From positions 124,001 through 188,000 of the forward strand of contig NZ_JADLJS010000005.1 in NCBI RefSeq assembly GCF_015680405.1: a stretch of 64,000 nucleotides of DNA. Direction: 5' to 3'. A program made the position numbers and the translations under genes. Shown in pieces: positions 11,638 to 19,880 of the stretch; position 1 is the first letter of the stretch, and every line of letters starts with the position of its first letter. The notes beneath the pieces are model-generated. The model was not told where the DNA came from, searched no databases, and saw nothing but the letters and a program-made list of their open reading frames with translations. This stretch comes from Pseudomonas pudica (GTDB lineage: Bacteria > Pseudomonadota > Gammaproteobacteria > Pseudomonadales > Pseudomonadaceae).

Positions 11638-12105
11638 TCACACTTGGCTGAGCGCCCGTGGCTTGGCCAGTGGCGAGGTGCTGCCGCGGCTGTCGTAGAG
11701 CGAAGGGGCTTCGCCGCCCATGAGGATCCGGATCTGGTTGTTGGTGACGTGTTGCTGCACCTGGATGATCCGGCCATTGGTCTCGTTGAGCTGCTGGCAG
11801 GCTTGCATCAGCTGGCTGATCACATCGAGTTGTTGCAGTAGCAGCTCACCGTTCGGCGATTGTGCCGCCACGGCTTCCACTCCGGCGCGATCAGGGCTCA
11901 GGCCAAGGCTGGCAAGCAGGTTGTTGCGCCGCAGGCCTTGCTGCTCCAGCAGCACGATCAAAGACTGCTTGCGGGCCAGGATGTTCTCCAGTGGCGCCAT
12001 GTCGCGGCCATGCAGGGCGATCGCTTCTTTTTGCAGAAGCTCCAGCAGTTCCTGCATGGGGGCAATGTCATCTTCGATCAGTTGCAGCAAGGTGGTGTCG
12101 TGCAT
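11638..12105 (-). CDS. flgN: FlgN, export chaperone for FlgK and FlgL
   Basis: The 155 aa protein is predicted mostly helical, as is typical of FlgN, which protects hook-filament junction proteins FlgK and FlgL in the cytoplasm and delivers them to the export apparatus. Recognisable features are the N-terminal LIEDDIAPMQELLELLQKE helix, the LARKQSLIVLLEQQ segment, and the C-terminal TNGRIIQVQQ region that contacts clients. It sits 49 bp after flgM on the same strand, the usual pairing. Confidence 0.9.
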   Translation of the reverse strand: MHDTTLLQLIEDDIAPMQELLELLQKEAIALHGRDMAPLENILARKQSLIVLLEQQGLRRNNLLASLGLSPDRAGVEAVAAQSPNGELLLQQLDVISQLMQACQQLNETNGRIIQVQQHVTNNQIRILMGGEAPSLYDSRGSTSPLAKPRALSQV

Positions 12106-12154
12106 GGCTAACTCTTGGCTTTTCTAGCGTCCATGAAGTCAGCGCGCCGAACGG

Positions 12155-12469
12155 TCAGCGCTGGGCTTCGAAATCGAGCAGTTTGCTGGCGACCCGGCCG
12201 GCATCGACCTGGTAGCTGCCGTCGGCGATCGCCTGTTTCAACTGGGCCACACGGGCACTGTTGACCACCGGCTCGTCGCGCAGCTTGTCGCTGATCTTCT
12301 GCAACTGCTGGGCCTCTTGGCTGAGGTGTACCGCTTCTCCGCTGGCGCTGGTGGCGGTTGCCGCTTCCTGGCTGGCTGCCGGTTTTTCGGCGCTGCCGCT
12401 CGCGGTGTTGCCGCGCACGCCGCCCGTTACGGACGGAGAGTTATTCAAACGACTGAAGTCGATGACCAT
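12155..12469 (-). CDS. flgM: Anti-sigma-28 factor FlgM
   Basis: The 104 aa protein inhibits FliA until the hook is complete and FlgM is exported. The N terminus [10 protein letters not shown] is conserved. A disordered Ala/Ser/Glu-rich middle follows, and the FliA-binding C-terminal half contains [18 protein letters not shown] and [23 protein letters not shown] lies eight bases before the ATG. A FliA promoter about 35 bp upstream makes a feedback loop, and read-through from flgA would give early expression. Confidence 0.95.
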   Translation of the reverse strand: MVIDFSRLNNSPSVTGGVRGNTASGSAEKPAASQEAATATSASGEAVHLSQEAQQLQKISDKLRDEPVVNSARVAQLKQAIADGSYQVDAGRVASKLLDFEAQR

Positions 12470-12505
12470 GATCAGAAACCTCTGGGTATTTGGACGCTTG
12501 CCTTG

Positions 12506-12532
12506 TTTTCGGCCAACCCGAAAGAAACTTTA
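12506..12532 (-). promoter_or_regulatory. FliA (sigma-28) promoter of flgMN
   Basis: On the minus strand TAAAGTTT (fwd 12525-12532), 11 bases, then GCCGAAAA (fwd 12506-12513). The FliA consensus is TAAAGTTT-N11-GCCGATAA. The predicted start is about 30 nt before the flgM ATG. Confidence 0.85.
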
Positions 12533-12633
12533 GGCACAAATGCATAGCCGCCTGTCAGCAAGCTCGCGAACCCGTTTTCTGACACAGTTTAGGAAAAGCG
12601 GTTCCTCACCGCCAGCGCAAATCAATGGGCTGG

Positions 12634-13386
12634 CTACATACTTACCTCGACCTGGCCGGGGCCGGTCACCCTGGCTTTGATTACCCGTTTGGAATTGAGA
12701 TTGCGCACCCGGATCTGTTCGCTCAGGCCGCCCTTGCTCAGGGCTTCTCCGGGCATGCGCACACTCAGGCTGCCACTGCGGGCGATGATCACCACGTGGT
12801 CGCCCTTGCGCACCACCTCGGCCTGTTCCAGGTGTTGCGGGGTGAGTACCTGGTCGATCACCGTGGGGCGCAGCATCTTCATGCCCACCGCCTGTTCCAG
12901 TTCGGTCAAAAAGCCTTGGCCCAGGGTGCCGACATCGCGCTCGCGCAGGGCCACGTCGCCTTCGCCCACCACATTGTCGCGCTTGAGCGGCCGGGTCACC
13001 ACCACCACATCGCGGAACAGCCGCACGGTGGCCGGCACGAATACGGTCCATGGCGCAGTGCCTTCGCAGCGTACCTTTACCGTGACGCGGCCCAGCGGCT
13101 GGGCCGGGCTTTCCAGTGAGGCGTCCAGCTGCTGGCTGCACAGCGGCATGCGCAGGCGCGGGTCCAGTGGGTTGACCTGGATCTCGTAACGGCCGGCGGT
13201 CTGGGTGGTTGCCAGATAATCTTCGACGCTGAATTCAAGAAACCCTTGAGTGACACCGATAAGCTGTTCAGGCAAGGTAAACGCGTCCGCTACCGTGCGA
13301 GCGCCGGGCACCATCAGGCACAGCATGGCCAGCGAGCCAGTCAGCAGGCGTGTCAATCGTCGGAAAAATGTCGTTTTCGTGTACAT
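12634..13386 (-). CDS. flgA: Flagellar P-ring assembly chaperone FlgA
   Basis: FlgA is a periplasmic chaperone for P-ring (FlgI) assembly. The 250 aa protein has an N-terminal signal sequence (MYTKTTFFRRLTRLLTGSLA and following hydrophobic residues). A SAF/ChapFlgA domain then runs from ~residue 125 (RPLKRDNVVGEGDVALRERD), ending GPGQVEVSM. The start at 13386 is chosen because it begins the signal peptide; a TTG three codons upstream is also in frame. A sigma-54 promoter lies so close that the mRNA leader would be almost absent. Confidence 0.92.
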   Translation of the reverse strand: MYTKTTFFRRLTRLLTGSLAMLCLMVPGARTVADAFTLPEQLIGVTQGFLEFSVEDYLATTQTAGRYEIQVNPLDPRLRMPLCSQQLDASLESPAQPLGRVTVKVRCEGTAPWTVFVPATVRLFRDVVVVTRPLKRDNVVGEGDVALRERDVGTLGQGFLTELEQAVGMKMLRPTVIDQVLTPQHLEQAEVVRKGDHVVIIARSGSLSVRMPGEALSKGGLSEQIRVRNLNSKRVIKARVTGPGQVEVSM

Positions 13387-13395
13387 GGCGCTCAA

Positions 13396-13415
13396 AAAAG
13401 CAAAGCCCGTGCCGA
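13396..13415 (-). promoter_or_regulatory. Sigma-54 promoter of flgA
   Basis: On the minus strand CGGCACGGGCTTTGC: GG (fwd 13412-13413), ten bases, GC (fwd 13400-13401), nearly identical to TGGCACG-N4-TTGC. The expected start point is about 13388, two bases from the flgA ATG. Confidence 0.7.
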
Positions 13416-13463
13416 CTCGCTACCTGAGTTGCAACGAAAGGCTGAAACATAAAGGAGTCTGGC

Positions 13464-14393
13464 ATGGCAGGTGTTATGGATTCGGTCAACCAGCGCACGC
13501 AGCTGGTGGGGCAGAATCGCCTGGAATTGCTGCTGTTCCGCCTCAATGGCGAGCAGCTTTACGGCATCAACGTATTCAAGGTCAGGGAGGTGCTGCAATG
13601 CCCTGCGCTGACCCTGCTGCCCAAGGCGCACCCGGTGGTGCGCGGTGTTGCCAATATTCGCGGGGCGACCATCCCGATCCTCGACCTGTCGATGGCCACC
13701 GGGTTGCGGCCGCTGCAGGAAGACACGCGCAACAGTTTCGTGATCATCACCGAGTACAACACCAAGACCCAGGGCTTCCTGGTGCACTCGGTGGAGCGCA
13801 TCGTCAACATGAACTGGGAAGAAATCCATCCGCCACCCAAGGGCACCGGCCGTGACCACTACCTGACGGCGGTCACCCGGGTGGACAACCGCATGGTCGA
13901 GATCATCGATGTGGAGAAGGTGCTGGCCGAAGTGGCGCCGTCGTCCGAATCGGTGTCGGCCGGGGTGATCGATGCCGAGGTGCAGGACAAGGCCGTGCTG
14001 TTGCGGGTGCTCACCGTCGACGATTCGTCGGTGGCGCGCAAGCAGGTCAGCCGCTGCCTGCAGACCGTGGGGGTCGAGGTGGTAGCGCTCAACGACGGCC
14101 GTCAGGCCCTGAACTACCTGCGCCAGCTGGTGGATGAGGGCAAGAAGCCGGAAGAAGAGTTCCTGATGATGATCTCGGACATTGAAATGCCGGAAATGGA
14201 CGGTTATACGCTGACGGCGGAGATCCGCAGCGATCCGCGCATGCAAAAATTGCACATCTGCCTGCATACTTCGCTTTCCGGGGTGTTCAACCAGGCGATG
14301 GTCAAGAAGGTCGGTGCCGATGACTTCCTGGCCAAGTTCAAGCCGGACGACCTGGCCCAGCGGGTAGTCGACCGGATCAAGGCAGCGCATTGA
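13464..14393 (+). CDS. cheV: Chemotaxis coupling protein CheV
   Basis: The 309 aa cytoplasmic protein fuses a CheW-like domain (residues ~15-160, including GEQLYGINVFKVREVL and NIRGATIPILDL) to a response-regulator receiver domain (~180-305). The phosphoacceptor is Asp239 in ISDIEMPEMDG, with VDDSSVAR forming the acidic pocket. It couples chemoreceptors to CheA and may help adaptation. AAGGAG precedes the ATG. The gene is divergent from flgA across 77 bp and is followed by cheR. Confidence 0.95.
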   Translation: MAGVMDSVNQRTQLVGQNRLELLLFRLNGEQLYGINVFKVREVLQCPALTLLPKAHPVVRGVANIRGATIPILDLSMATGLRPLQEDTRNSFVIITEYNTKTQGFLVHSVERIVNMNWEEIHPPPKGTGRDHYLTAVTRVDNRMVEIIDVEKVLAEVAPSSESVSAGVIDAEVQDKAVLLRVLTVDDSSVARKQVSRCLQTVGVEVVALNDGRQALNYLRQLVDEGKKPEEEFLMMISDIEMPEMDGYTLTAEIRSDPRMQKLHICLHTSLSGVFNQAMVKKVGADDFLAKFKPDDLAQRVVDRIKAAH

Positions 14394-14444
14394 AGCAGCC
14401 GGGGGCAGGCCCCCGGCACCAGTGATTTAAAAGAGGCGGCAGTA

Positions 14445-15272
14445 GTGTCTACGGGTAATTTGGATTTCGAACAGTTCCGGGTCTTCCTGGAGAAAGCCTG
14501 TGGCATCCTGCTGGGCGAGAATAAGCAGTACCTGGTCTCCAGCCGTCTCAACAAGCTGATGGAGCAACAGGGCATCAAGAGTCTGGGCGAGCTGGTTCAG
14601 CGGATCCAGGCCCAGCCGCGCGGCGGCTTGCGTGAGCAGGTGGTCGATGCCATGACCACCAACGAGACCCTGTGGTTTCGCGATACCTATCCGTTCGAGG
14701 TACTGAAGAACAAGGTCATACCCGAGTTCATCCGCAACAACCCTGGCCAGCGCCTGCGCATGTGGTCGGCGGCCTGTTCGTCGGGGCAGGAGCCGTATTC
14801 CATCTCGATGGCCATCGACGAATTCGAGCGCAGCAACCTCGGCCAGTTGAAGATGGGCGCGCAGATCGTTGCCACCGACCTGTCCGGCACGATGTTGACC
14901 AACTGCAAGACCGGCGAGTACGACAGCCTGGCGATTGCCCGTGGCTTGTCCCAGGAGCGCCTGCAGCGCTACTTCGACACCAAGGGGCCGGGGCGCTGGG
15001 CAGTCAAGCCAGCGATTCGCAGCCGCGTCGAGTTCCGCTCGTTCAACCTGCTCGACAGCTATGCCAGCCTGGGCAAGTTCGATGTGGTGTTCTGCCGTAA
15101 CGTGCTGATCTACTTCTCGGCGCAGGTGAAGAAGGACATCCTGTTGCGTATCCACAGTACCTTGAAGCCGGGCGGGTATCTGTTCCTCGGGGCTTCCGAG
15201 GCGCTGAACGGGCTGCCGGACCATTACCAGATGGTGCAGTGCAGCCCGGGAATCATCTACCAGGCGAAGTAA
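14445..15272 (+). CDS. cheR: Chemotaxis protein methyltransferase CheR
   Basis: CheR methylates glutamates on chemoreceptors using SAM. The 275 aa protein has the small N-terminal helical CheR domain (residues ~8-60) and a SAM-binding domain with MWSAACSSGQEPYSI, VATDLSG and FDVVFCRNVLIYF. The start is the GTG at 14445, preceded by AGAGGCGG. It follows cheV by 51 bp, so the two are probably one transcript ending at the terminator after 15277. Confidence 0.95.
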   Translation: MSTGNLDFEQFRVFLEKACGILLGENKQYLVSSRLNKLMEQQGIKSLGELVQRIQAQPRGGLREQVVDAMTTNETLWFRDTYPFEVLKNKVIPEFIRNNPGQRLRMWSAACSSGQEPYSISMAIDEFERSNLGQLKMGAQIVATDLSGTMLTNCKTGEYDSLAIARGLSQERLQRYFDTKGPGRWAVKPAIRSRVEFRSFNLLDSYASLGKFDVVFCRNVLIYFSAQVKKDILLRIHSTLKPGGYLFLGASEALNGLPDHYQMVQCSPGIIYQAK

Positions 15273-15276
15273 GCAC

Positions 15277-15308
15277 AAAGGCCGGCAGCGAAAGTTGCCG
15301 GCCTTTTT
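15277..15308 (+). terminator. Rho-independent terminator after cheR
   Basis: An 11-bp perfect stem AAAGGCCGGCA/TGCCGGCCTTT with an 8-nt loop, running into T5. Confidence 0.9.
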
Positions 15309-15314
15309 GTTTGC

Positions 15315-15424
15315 CTGTGCCGGCCTCTTCGCGGGCATGCCCGCTCCCACAGGTACCGCGCCGACCTTGAAAGCTGTGCAGAACCTTGTGGGAGCGGGTT
15401 TACCCGCGAAGAGGCCGGCACAGG
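15315..15424. repeat. REPIN: two inverted REP elements
   Basis: Two REP sequences in opposite orientation (15315-15353 and 15385-15424), each with GGCCTCTTCGCGGG and CCCGCTCCCACA arms, separated by about 31 bp. With the cheR terminator and the sigma-54 promoter, this fills most of the 368-bp gap between cheR and flgB. Confidence 0.9.
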
Positions 15425-15574
15425 AGAAATGCTGACGTCAATTTTTTGTTTTGCCGCTTTTGCCGCCCGGCAATTGCCGCTTTCGCCGCCCAAGGCGGAA
15501 GGCCTTTGCCGCTTTTCTGGCATCACTCTGACAGCATCTCGCCCTGCAAGCCTGTATTTCCGGGGTTTCTGTTG

Positions 15575-15594
15575 GTTGGCACAGCACTTGCTAT
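15575..15594 (+). promoter_or_regulatory. Sigma-54 promoter of flgBCDE
   Basis: TGGCACAGCACTTGCT: GG at 15578-15579, ten bases, GC at 15590-15591. It lies 49 bp before flgB, as expected for an operon activated by FleQ and RpoN. Confidence 0.88.
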
Positions 15595-15640
15595 ACCTTG
15601 CCCAACGATATTCCGGTCAACCTCCGAAGGTTTCCCCGAC

Positions 15641-16051
15641 ATGAGCATCAGTTTCGACAAGGCGCTTGGTATTCACGAAAAGGCCCTGGGCTTCCGCGCT
15701 CAGCGTGCCGAAGTGCTGGCCAACAACATCGCCAACGCCGACACGCCCAACTACAAGGCGCGCGACATGGACTTCGCCTCGGTGCTCGCTGCCGAAAGCG
15801 ACAAGCAGCAAAGCGGCGGCCGTTTCAGCCTGGATCGTACCAACAGCCGCCATATCGAGGCCGAGGGCCTGGCCATGGCTGACGATACCCTCAAGTACCG
15901 CACGCCAACGCAGCCGTCGATCGACCAGAACACCGTGGACGCGCAGATCGAGCAATCGAACTACACCGAAAACGCCGTCGGCTTCCAGGCCAGCTTCACC
16001 TTGCTCAACAGTAAATTCAAAGGGCTGGTTTCGGCCCTGCGGGGAGAATGA
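15641..16051 (+). CDS. flgB: Flagellar proximal rod protein FlgB
   Basis: The 136 aa proximal rod subunit is exported by the flagellar apparatus. It shows the rod/hook N-terminal signature ALGFRAQRAEVLANNIANAD (residues ~12-31) with the NIANADTPNYKARD continuation, and a C-terminal helical segment ending LNSKFKGLVSALRGE. The open frame continues far upstream, but ATG 15641 begins the conserved MSISFDKALG and sits downstream of the sigma-54 promoter. It overlaps the flgC region closely. Confidence 0.95.
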   Translation: MSISFDKALGIHEKALGFRAQRAEVLANNIANADTPNYKARDMDFASVLAAESDKQQSGGRFSLDRTNSRHIEAEGLAMADDTLKYRTPTQPSIDQNTVDAQIEQSNYTENAVGFQASFTLLNSKFKGLVSALRGE

Positions 16052-16053
16052 CC

Positions 16054-16497
16054 ATGTCCCTTTCCAGTGTCTTCAATATTGCCGGTAGCGGCATGAGTGC
16101 GCAGAACACGCGCCTGAACACCGTTGCGTCCAACATCGCCAACGCCGAGACCGTTTCCTCGAGCATCGATCAGACCTACCGCGCCCGCCACCCGGTGTTC
16201 GCCACCACCTTCCAGGACGCGCAGGCCGGCGGCAGCCAGTCGCTGTTCGAAGACCAAGGCGAGGCAGGGCAGGGCGTGCAGGTAAAAGGCATCGTCGAGG
16301 ACCAGAGCAACCTGGAGGCCCGTTACGAGCCCAACCACCCGGCGGCGAACAAGGATGGCTACGTCTACTACCCGAACGTCAACGTGGTTGAGGAGATGGC
16401 TGACATGATCTCCGCCAGCCGCGCGTTCCAGACCAATGCCGAGCTGATGAACACGGCCAAGGCCATGATGCAGAAGGTCCTGACCCTCGGTCAGTGA
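16054..16497 (+). CDS. flgC: Flagellar proximal rod protein FlgC
   Basis: The 147 aa proximal rod subunit carries the N-terminal motif SGMSAQNTRLNTVASNIANA and the C-terminal PNVNVVEEMADMISASRAFQ, both diagnostic of FlgC. Two ATGs are possible. The one at 16048 overlaps the flgB stop but has its Shine-Dalgarno too close, while the one at 16054 (MSLSSVFNIA) has GGGGAG at proper spacing and is preferred. The gene is translated within flgBCDE. Confidence 0.94.
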   Translation: MSLSSVFNIAGSGMSAQNTRLNTVASNIANAETVSSSIDQTYRARHPVFATTFQDAQAGGSQSLFEDQGEAGQGVQVKGIVEDQSNLEARYEPNHPAANKDGYVYYPNVNVVEEMADMISASRAFQTNAELMNTAKAMMQKVLTLGQ

Positions 16498-16512
16498 TAA
16501 GGAAACCAGACC

Positions 16513-17217
16513 ATGGCAATCGATACCAACGGTGTGAACCTCAACGACGTGCTAGCGGCGTCGGGTGTAGGTACCAGCACGAAGAAGACCACGGACACCG
16601 CATCCAAGACCGGCAACGACTCGCTCGGCAAGGACGCGTTCCTGCAATTGCTGGTCACCCAGATGCAGCACCAGAACCCGCTGGACCCACAGGACAACGG
16701 TGAATTCGTTGCCCAGTTGGCGCAGTTCAGCAGCCTGGAAGGCATTACCTCGCTGAACGAATCGGTCAACTCCATCACCAGCGCCATGGCCTCGTCCCAG
16801 GCCCTGCAGGCATCGTCGCTGGTCGGGCGTTCGGTGGTGGTGCAGAACGACAAGGCCGTGGTCGACACAGCAGAAAGCTTCAATGCGCAGTTCGTCGTAC
16901 CACAAGCCATCGGTGAAGCGAAGATCACCATCAAGGACAAGGACGGCAATACCGTCAAGACCATCGAGCTGGGTGAACAGAAAGCCGGTTACGCCGACTT
17001 CATCTGGGACGGTACCAACAACAGTGGCGAAAAAGTCGACCCTGGTACCTACACCTTCACTGCCACCACCACGGTGGATGGCAAGTCGGTGCAGATGAAC
17101 ACGCTGTTGCCAGCCAAGGTGACCAGCGTCAGTTTCAGCGCCGCCGGCGAAATGGTGCTCAACCTCGCCGGTGTCGGCAAAGTGTCCCTCTCCGACGTGC
17201 AAACCATCGGTATCTAA
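16513..17217 (+). CDS. flgD: Flagellar hook cap protein FlgD
   Basis: The 234 aa scaffold caps the growing hook and is later discarded. The conserved N-terminal block contains LGKDAFLQLLVTQMQHQNPL and FVAQLAQFSSLE (residues ~36-80), followed by the FlgD Ig/Tudor-like domain, including FIWDGTNNSGEKVDPGTY. AAGGAAACC precedes the ATG, 15 bp after flgC. The length is normal for Pseudomonas. Confidence 0.95.
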   Translation: MAIDTNGVNLNDVLAASGVGTSTKKTTDTASKTGNDSLGKDAFLQLLVTQMQHQNPLDPQDNGEFVAQLAQFSSLEGITSLNESVNSITSAMASSQALQASSLVGRSVVVQNDKAVVDTAESFNAQFVVPQAIGEAKITIKDKDGNTVKTIELGEQKAGYADFIWDGTNNSGEKVDPGTYTFTATTTVDGKSVQMNTLLPAKVTSVSFSAAGEMVLNLAGVGKVSLSDVQTIGI

Positions 17218-17248
17218 GGCCCGCTAGAGCGGCAAAAGGAGCGAATTC

Positions 17249-18604
17249 ATGTCTTTCAATATCGGCCTTAGCGGTCTGTACGCAGCAAACAAACAACTGG
17301 ATGTCACTGGCAACAACATCGCCAACGTCAACACCAACGGCTTCAAGTCGTCGCGTGCCGAGTTCGCCGATGTCTATGCAGGTTCCAACCGCCTGGGCGT
17401 GGGCAAGAACCAGGTAGGTAACGGCGTGCGCCTGGCAGCTGTTTCCCAGCAGTTCACCCAGGGTGACGTCAATACCACCGGCAACGTGCTGGACATGGGG
17501 ATTCAGGGGCAGGGCTTCTTCGTGCTGTCTGATAACGGCTCGCGCGTGTACACCCGTGCCGGTGCTTTCCAGGCCAGCAAGGACAACTTCGTGGTTACCT
17601 CGGATGGCCTGCGCCTGCAGGGCTATGCCGCCGACTCGACTGGCAAGATCCAGAAGGGTGTGCTGACCGATCTGCAGATCGATACGTCGTCGCTGCAGCC
17701 AAAGGCAACGTCCCTGATCGACCAGGGCATCAACCTGAACTCTTCGGCCGCCGACATTCCGTTGGAAGTGGATGATGGTACTGGCGCGATGGTGCCGAAC
17801 CTGCCGTTCGATCCTTCCGATCAGACGACTTACACCAAGTCTTTCCCGACCAAGGTGTACGACAGCCAGGGTAACGAGCACACCATGGAGCAGTTCTATC
17901 GCAAGACTGGCACCAATGAGTGGACCATGTACACCCTGGTCGATGGGCGCAACCCGTTTTCGCCATCCTCCACCGCGCCGCTGACTGGCACCATCAGCTT
18001 CAACAGCGATGGTTCGGTCAAGAGCATGACTGCGGACAATACCGGCCACCCGGCGGGCTCGTCGTTCACCGTGACCAACAACACCTTCACCATGACTGGC
18101 TGGGTGCCGGCGGTTGAAGATTCTGCGGGTAACTGGATCTCCAACGGCGCGGTGGGCAATGCCGATGGCATGCGCCTGGCGATGAACAGCACCACCTCCT
18201 ACAACACCGAGACCGCGCGCATGTCGCAGTCCCAGGACGGCTACGCGACCGGTATCCTGTCGAGCCTGAGCATCGACTCGACGGGTGTGCTGTTCGCCAG
18301 CTTCAGCAACCAGCAATCCCGCGCCATTGGCCAGGTGGCCCTGGCCAGCTTCGCCAACGAGCAGGGCCTGCAGCAGATTGGTGGTACCCGCTGGACCGAA
18401 ACCTACACGTCCGGTATCCCGGGCATCGATGCGCCGAAGACAGGTACCCTGGGCAGCGTCGAGTCCAACGCGCTGGAAGGCTCGAACGTGAACCTGACGC
18501 AGGAGCTGGTAGAGCTGATCAAGGCGCAGAGCAACTACCAGGCGAACGCCAAGACTATCTCCACTGAAAGCACCATCATGCAGACCGTCATCCAGATGGC
18601 CTGA
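17249..18604 (+). CDS. flgE: Flagellar hook protein FlgE
   Basis: The 451 aa structural protein of the hook starts MSFNIGLSGLYAANKQLDVT and has the rod/hook motif GNNIANVNTNGFKSSRAEF. A variable central region (~residues 160-330) follows, then the conserved C terminus with VNLTQELVELIKAQSNYQAN. AAAAGGAGCG lies just upstream of the ATG. It is the last gene of the flgBCDE unit. Confidence 0.96.
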   Translation: MSFNIGLSGLYAANKQLDVTGNNIANVNTNGFKSSRAEFADVYAGSNRLGVGKNQVGNGVRLAAVSQQFTQGDVNTTGNVLDMGIQGQGFFVLSDNGSRVYTRAGAFQASKDNFVVTSDGLRLQGYAADSTGKIQKGVLTDLQIDTSSLQPKATSLIDQGINLNSSAADIPLEVDDGTGAMVPNLPFDPSDQTTYTKSFPTKVYDSQGNEHTMEQFYRKTGTNEWTMYTLVDGRNPFSPSSTAPLTGTISFNSDGSVKSMTADNTGHPAGSSFTVTNNTFTMTGWVPAVEDSAGNWISNGAVGNADGMRLAMNSTTSYNTETARMSQSQDGYATGILSSLSIDSTGVLFASFSNQQSRAIGQVALASFANEQGLQQIGGTRWTETYTSGIPGIDAPKTGTLGSVESNALEGSNVNLTQELVELIKAQSNYQANAKTISTESTIMQTVIQMA

Positions 18605-18676
18605 TGGTCGCTGGCTGAGTGCATGTGGGCGAACCCCTTTGTCATGAAGGGGTTCGTCGTCTTTGCCGGAGGGGTC

Positions 18677-18862
18677 ATGAAAAGGCTGGTTGTCACATTG
18701 TTCGCTGCTTTTTGCCTGTACCAGGCCCAGGCCGGTACGGCGCCCTGGTGGCGCTGGGAAAGCCAGGTGGATGGGCGCCTGGTCTGCTCGCAATGGCCGC
18801 CGGGGGAGGGCTGGAAGAAATTCGCCGGGCCTTACAGCAATGGTGGTTGCCGCGAGCCTTGA
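18677..18862 (+). CDS. Small exported protein between flgE and flgF
   Basis: The 61 aa predicted product starts MKRLVVTLFAAFCLYQAQA, a convincing signal peptide with cleavage after AQA or nearby. The mature part is about 42 residues, rich in Trp, Gly and Pro, with two cysteines (VCSQWPPGEGW and GGCREP) that could form a disulfide. GGAGGGG lies five bases before the ATG. Upstream in-frame starts exist but lack such a site. I recognise no family. The position just after flgE suggests co-transcription with hook genes and a periplasmic or surface role, which is inference. Confidence 0.65.
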   Translation: MKRLVVTLFAAFCLYQAQAGTAPWWRWESQVDGRLVCSQWPPGEGWKKFAGPYSNGGCREP

Positions 18863-18868
18863 ATAAAC

Positions 18869-18915
18869 CTGTACCGGCCTCTTCGCGGGGTGACCCGCGG
18901 AGGGGCCGGGTCAGG
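18869..18915. repeat. REP element
   Basis: A REP palindrome: CCGGCCTCTTCGCGG, then CCGCGGAGGGGCCGG, after the small exported gene. The right arm is somewhat diverged. Confidence 0.75.
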
Positions 18916-18978
18916 TTTGGCGCCCTCGGCCACCAAGCGCCGGATAACCGGCGTCCAACACACCGACTGCCCCCTCGA

Positions 18979-19001
18979 AAGCCCGTATCCACGGGCTTTT
19001 T
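18979..19001 (+). terminator. Rho-independent terminator upstream of flgF
   Basis: Stem AAGCCCGT/ACGGGCTT with ATCC loop and a T tract. It closes the flgBCDE transcript (plus the small gene) before the flgF promoter. Confidence 0.85.
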
Positions 19002-19015
19002 CATGATTTCGCAAA

Positions 19016-19035
19016 GTTGGTTCGGAACTTGCTTT
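19016..19035 (+). promoter_or_regulatory. Sigma-54 promoter of flgFGHIJKL
   Basis: TTGGTTCGGAACTTGCTTT: GG at 19019-19020, ten bases, GC at 19031-19032. It lies directly after a terminator and 58 bp before flgF. Confidence 0.8.
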
Positions 19036-19092
19036 CTAGCTCGCATAGCAACGGCGAGCGGCAAACGACCGCCAGTGCAATGGAGGATGACT

Positions 19093-19833
19093 GTGGACAA
19101 GATGCTTTACGTGGCCATGACCGGTGCCAGCCAGAATGCGCTGGCGCAGAAGGCGCACGCCAACAACCTGGCGAACATTTCCACCAACGGTTTCCAGCGA
19201 GACCTGGAGCAGGCTCGCTCGATGCCGGTGTTCGGCGACAGCTTTCCGTCGCGCGCCTTTGCCATGACCGAGCGCCCGGCCACCGACTTCAGCGAAGGTC
19301 CGATGGTGGAAACCGGCCGCGATCTGGATGTGACGGTGACCGGCAAGGGCTTCATCGCCGTGCAGGCGCCCGATGGCAGTGAAGCCTACGTACGCACCGG
19401 CAGCCTGAACATCGATGCCCTCGGTGTGCTGCGTGCCGGCAACGGCATGCCGGTAATCGGCAACGGCGGCCCGATTGCGATTCCGCCAGAGCAGAAGGTC
19501 GAAGTCGGCGCCGATGGCACCATCAGCATCCGCTCCATGGGGGAAGACCCGCGAGTGATGGCCGAAGTCGACCGGATCAAGCTGGTCAACCCCGATACCA
19601 AAGGCCTGACCAAGGGCCTGGATGGCCTGATCCATACCCGCGACGGCCAACCGGCCGACGCCGACGTCAACGTACGGGTGGTGTCGGGCTTCCTGGAAGG
19701 CAGCAATGTCAACGCCGTGGAAGAAATGACTTCGGTACTGGCGCTGTCCCGTCAATTCGAACTGCACGTCAAGATGATGAACGCGGCCAAGGAAGGCGAC
19801 GAAGCCATGGCGCGTGTTTTGCAAATCGGCTAA
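19093..19833 (+). CDS. flgF: Flagellar distal/proximal rod protein FlgF
   Basis: The 246 aa rod subunit shows the rod signature AHANNLANISTNGFQRDLEQ near the N terminus and the C-terminal GFLEGSNVNAVEEMTSVLAL with the closing helix. The open frame runs back to 18619, but that stretch covers the REP, terminator and promoter, so it is not coding. GGAGG at 19082-19086 fits the GTG at 19093 (VDKMLYVAMTG). The ATG at 19087 is too close to it. Confidence 0.93.
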   Translation: MDKMLYVAMTGASQNALAQKAHANNLANISTNGFQRDLEQARSMPVFGDSFPSRAFAMTERPATDFSEGPMVETGRDLDVTVTGKGFIAVQAPDGSEAYVRTGSLNIDALGVLRAGNGMPVIGNGGPIAIPPEQKVEVGADGTISIRSMGEDPRVMAEVDRIKLVNPDTKGLTKGLDGLIHTRDGQPADADVNVRVVSGFLEGSNVNAVEEMTSVLALSRQFELHVKMMNAAKEGDEAMARVLQIG

Positions 19834-19880
19834 TCACTTTTGAACGGGTGCCGTAAAACAGGCGCACGAGGAGAACTTAC

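Noticed and set aside
17159..18793. 544-codon minus-strand frame opposite flgE
   Set aside because: Antisense to flgE, with no recognisable protein and no ribosome-binding site.
18619..19092. 158-codon N-terminal extension of FlgF
   Set aside because: It reads through the small exported gene, a REP, a terminator and a sigma-54 promoter. The rod-protein start lies at 19093 behind a GGAGG.
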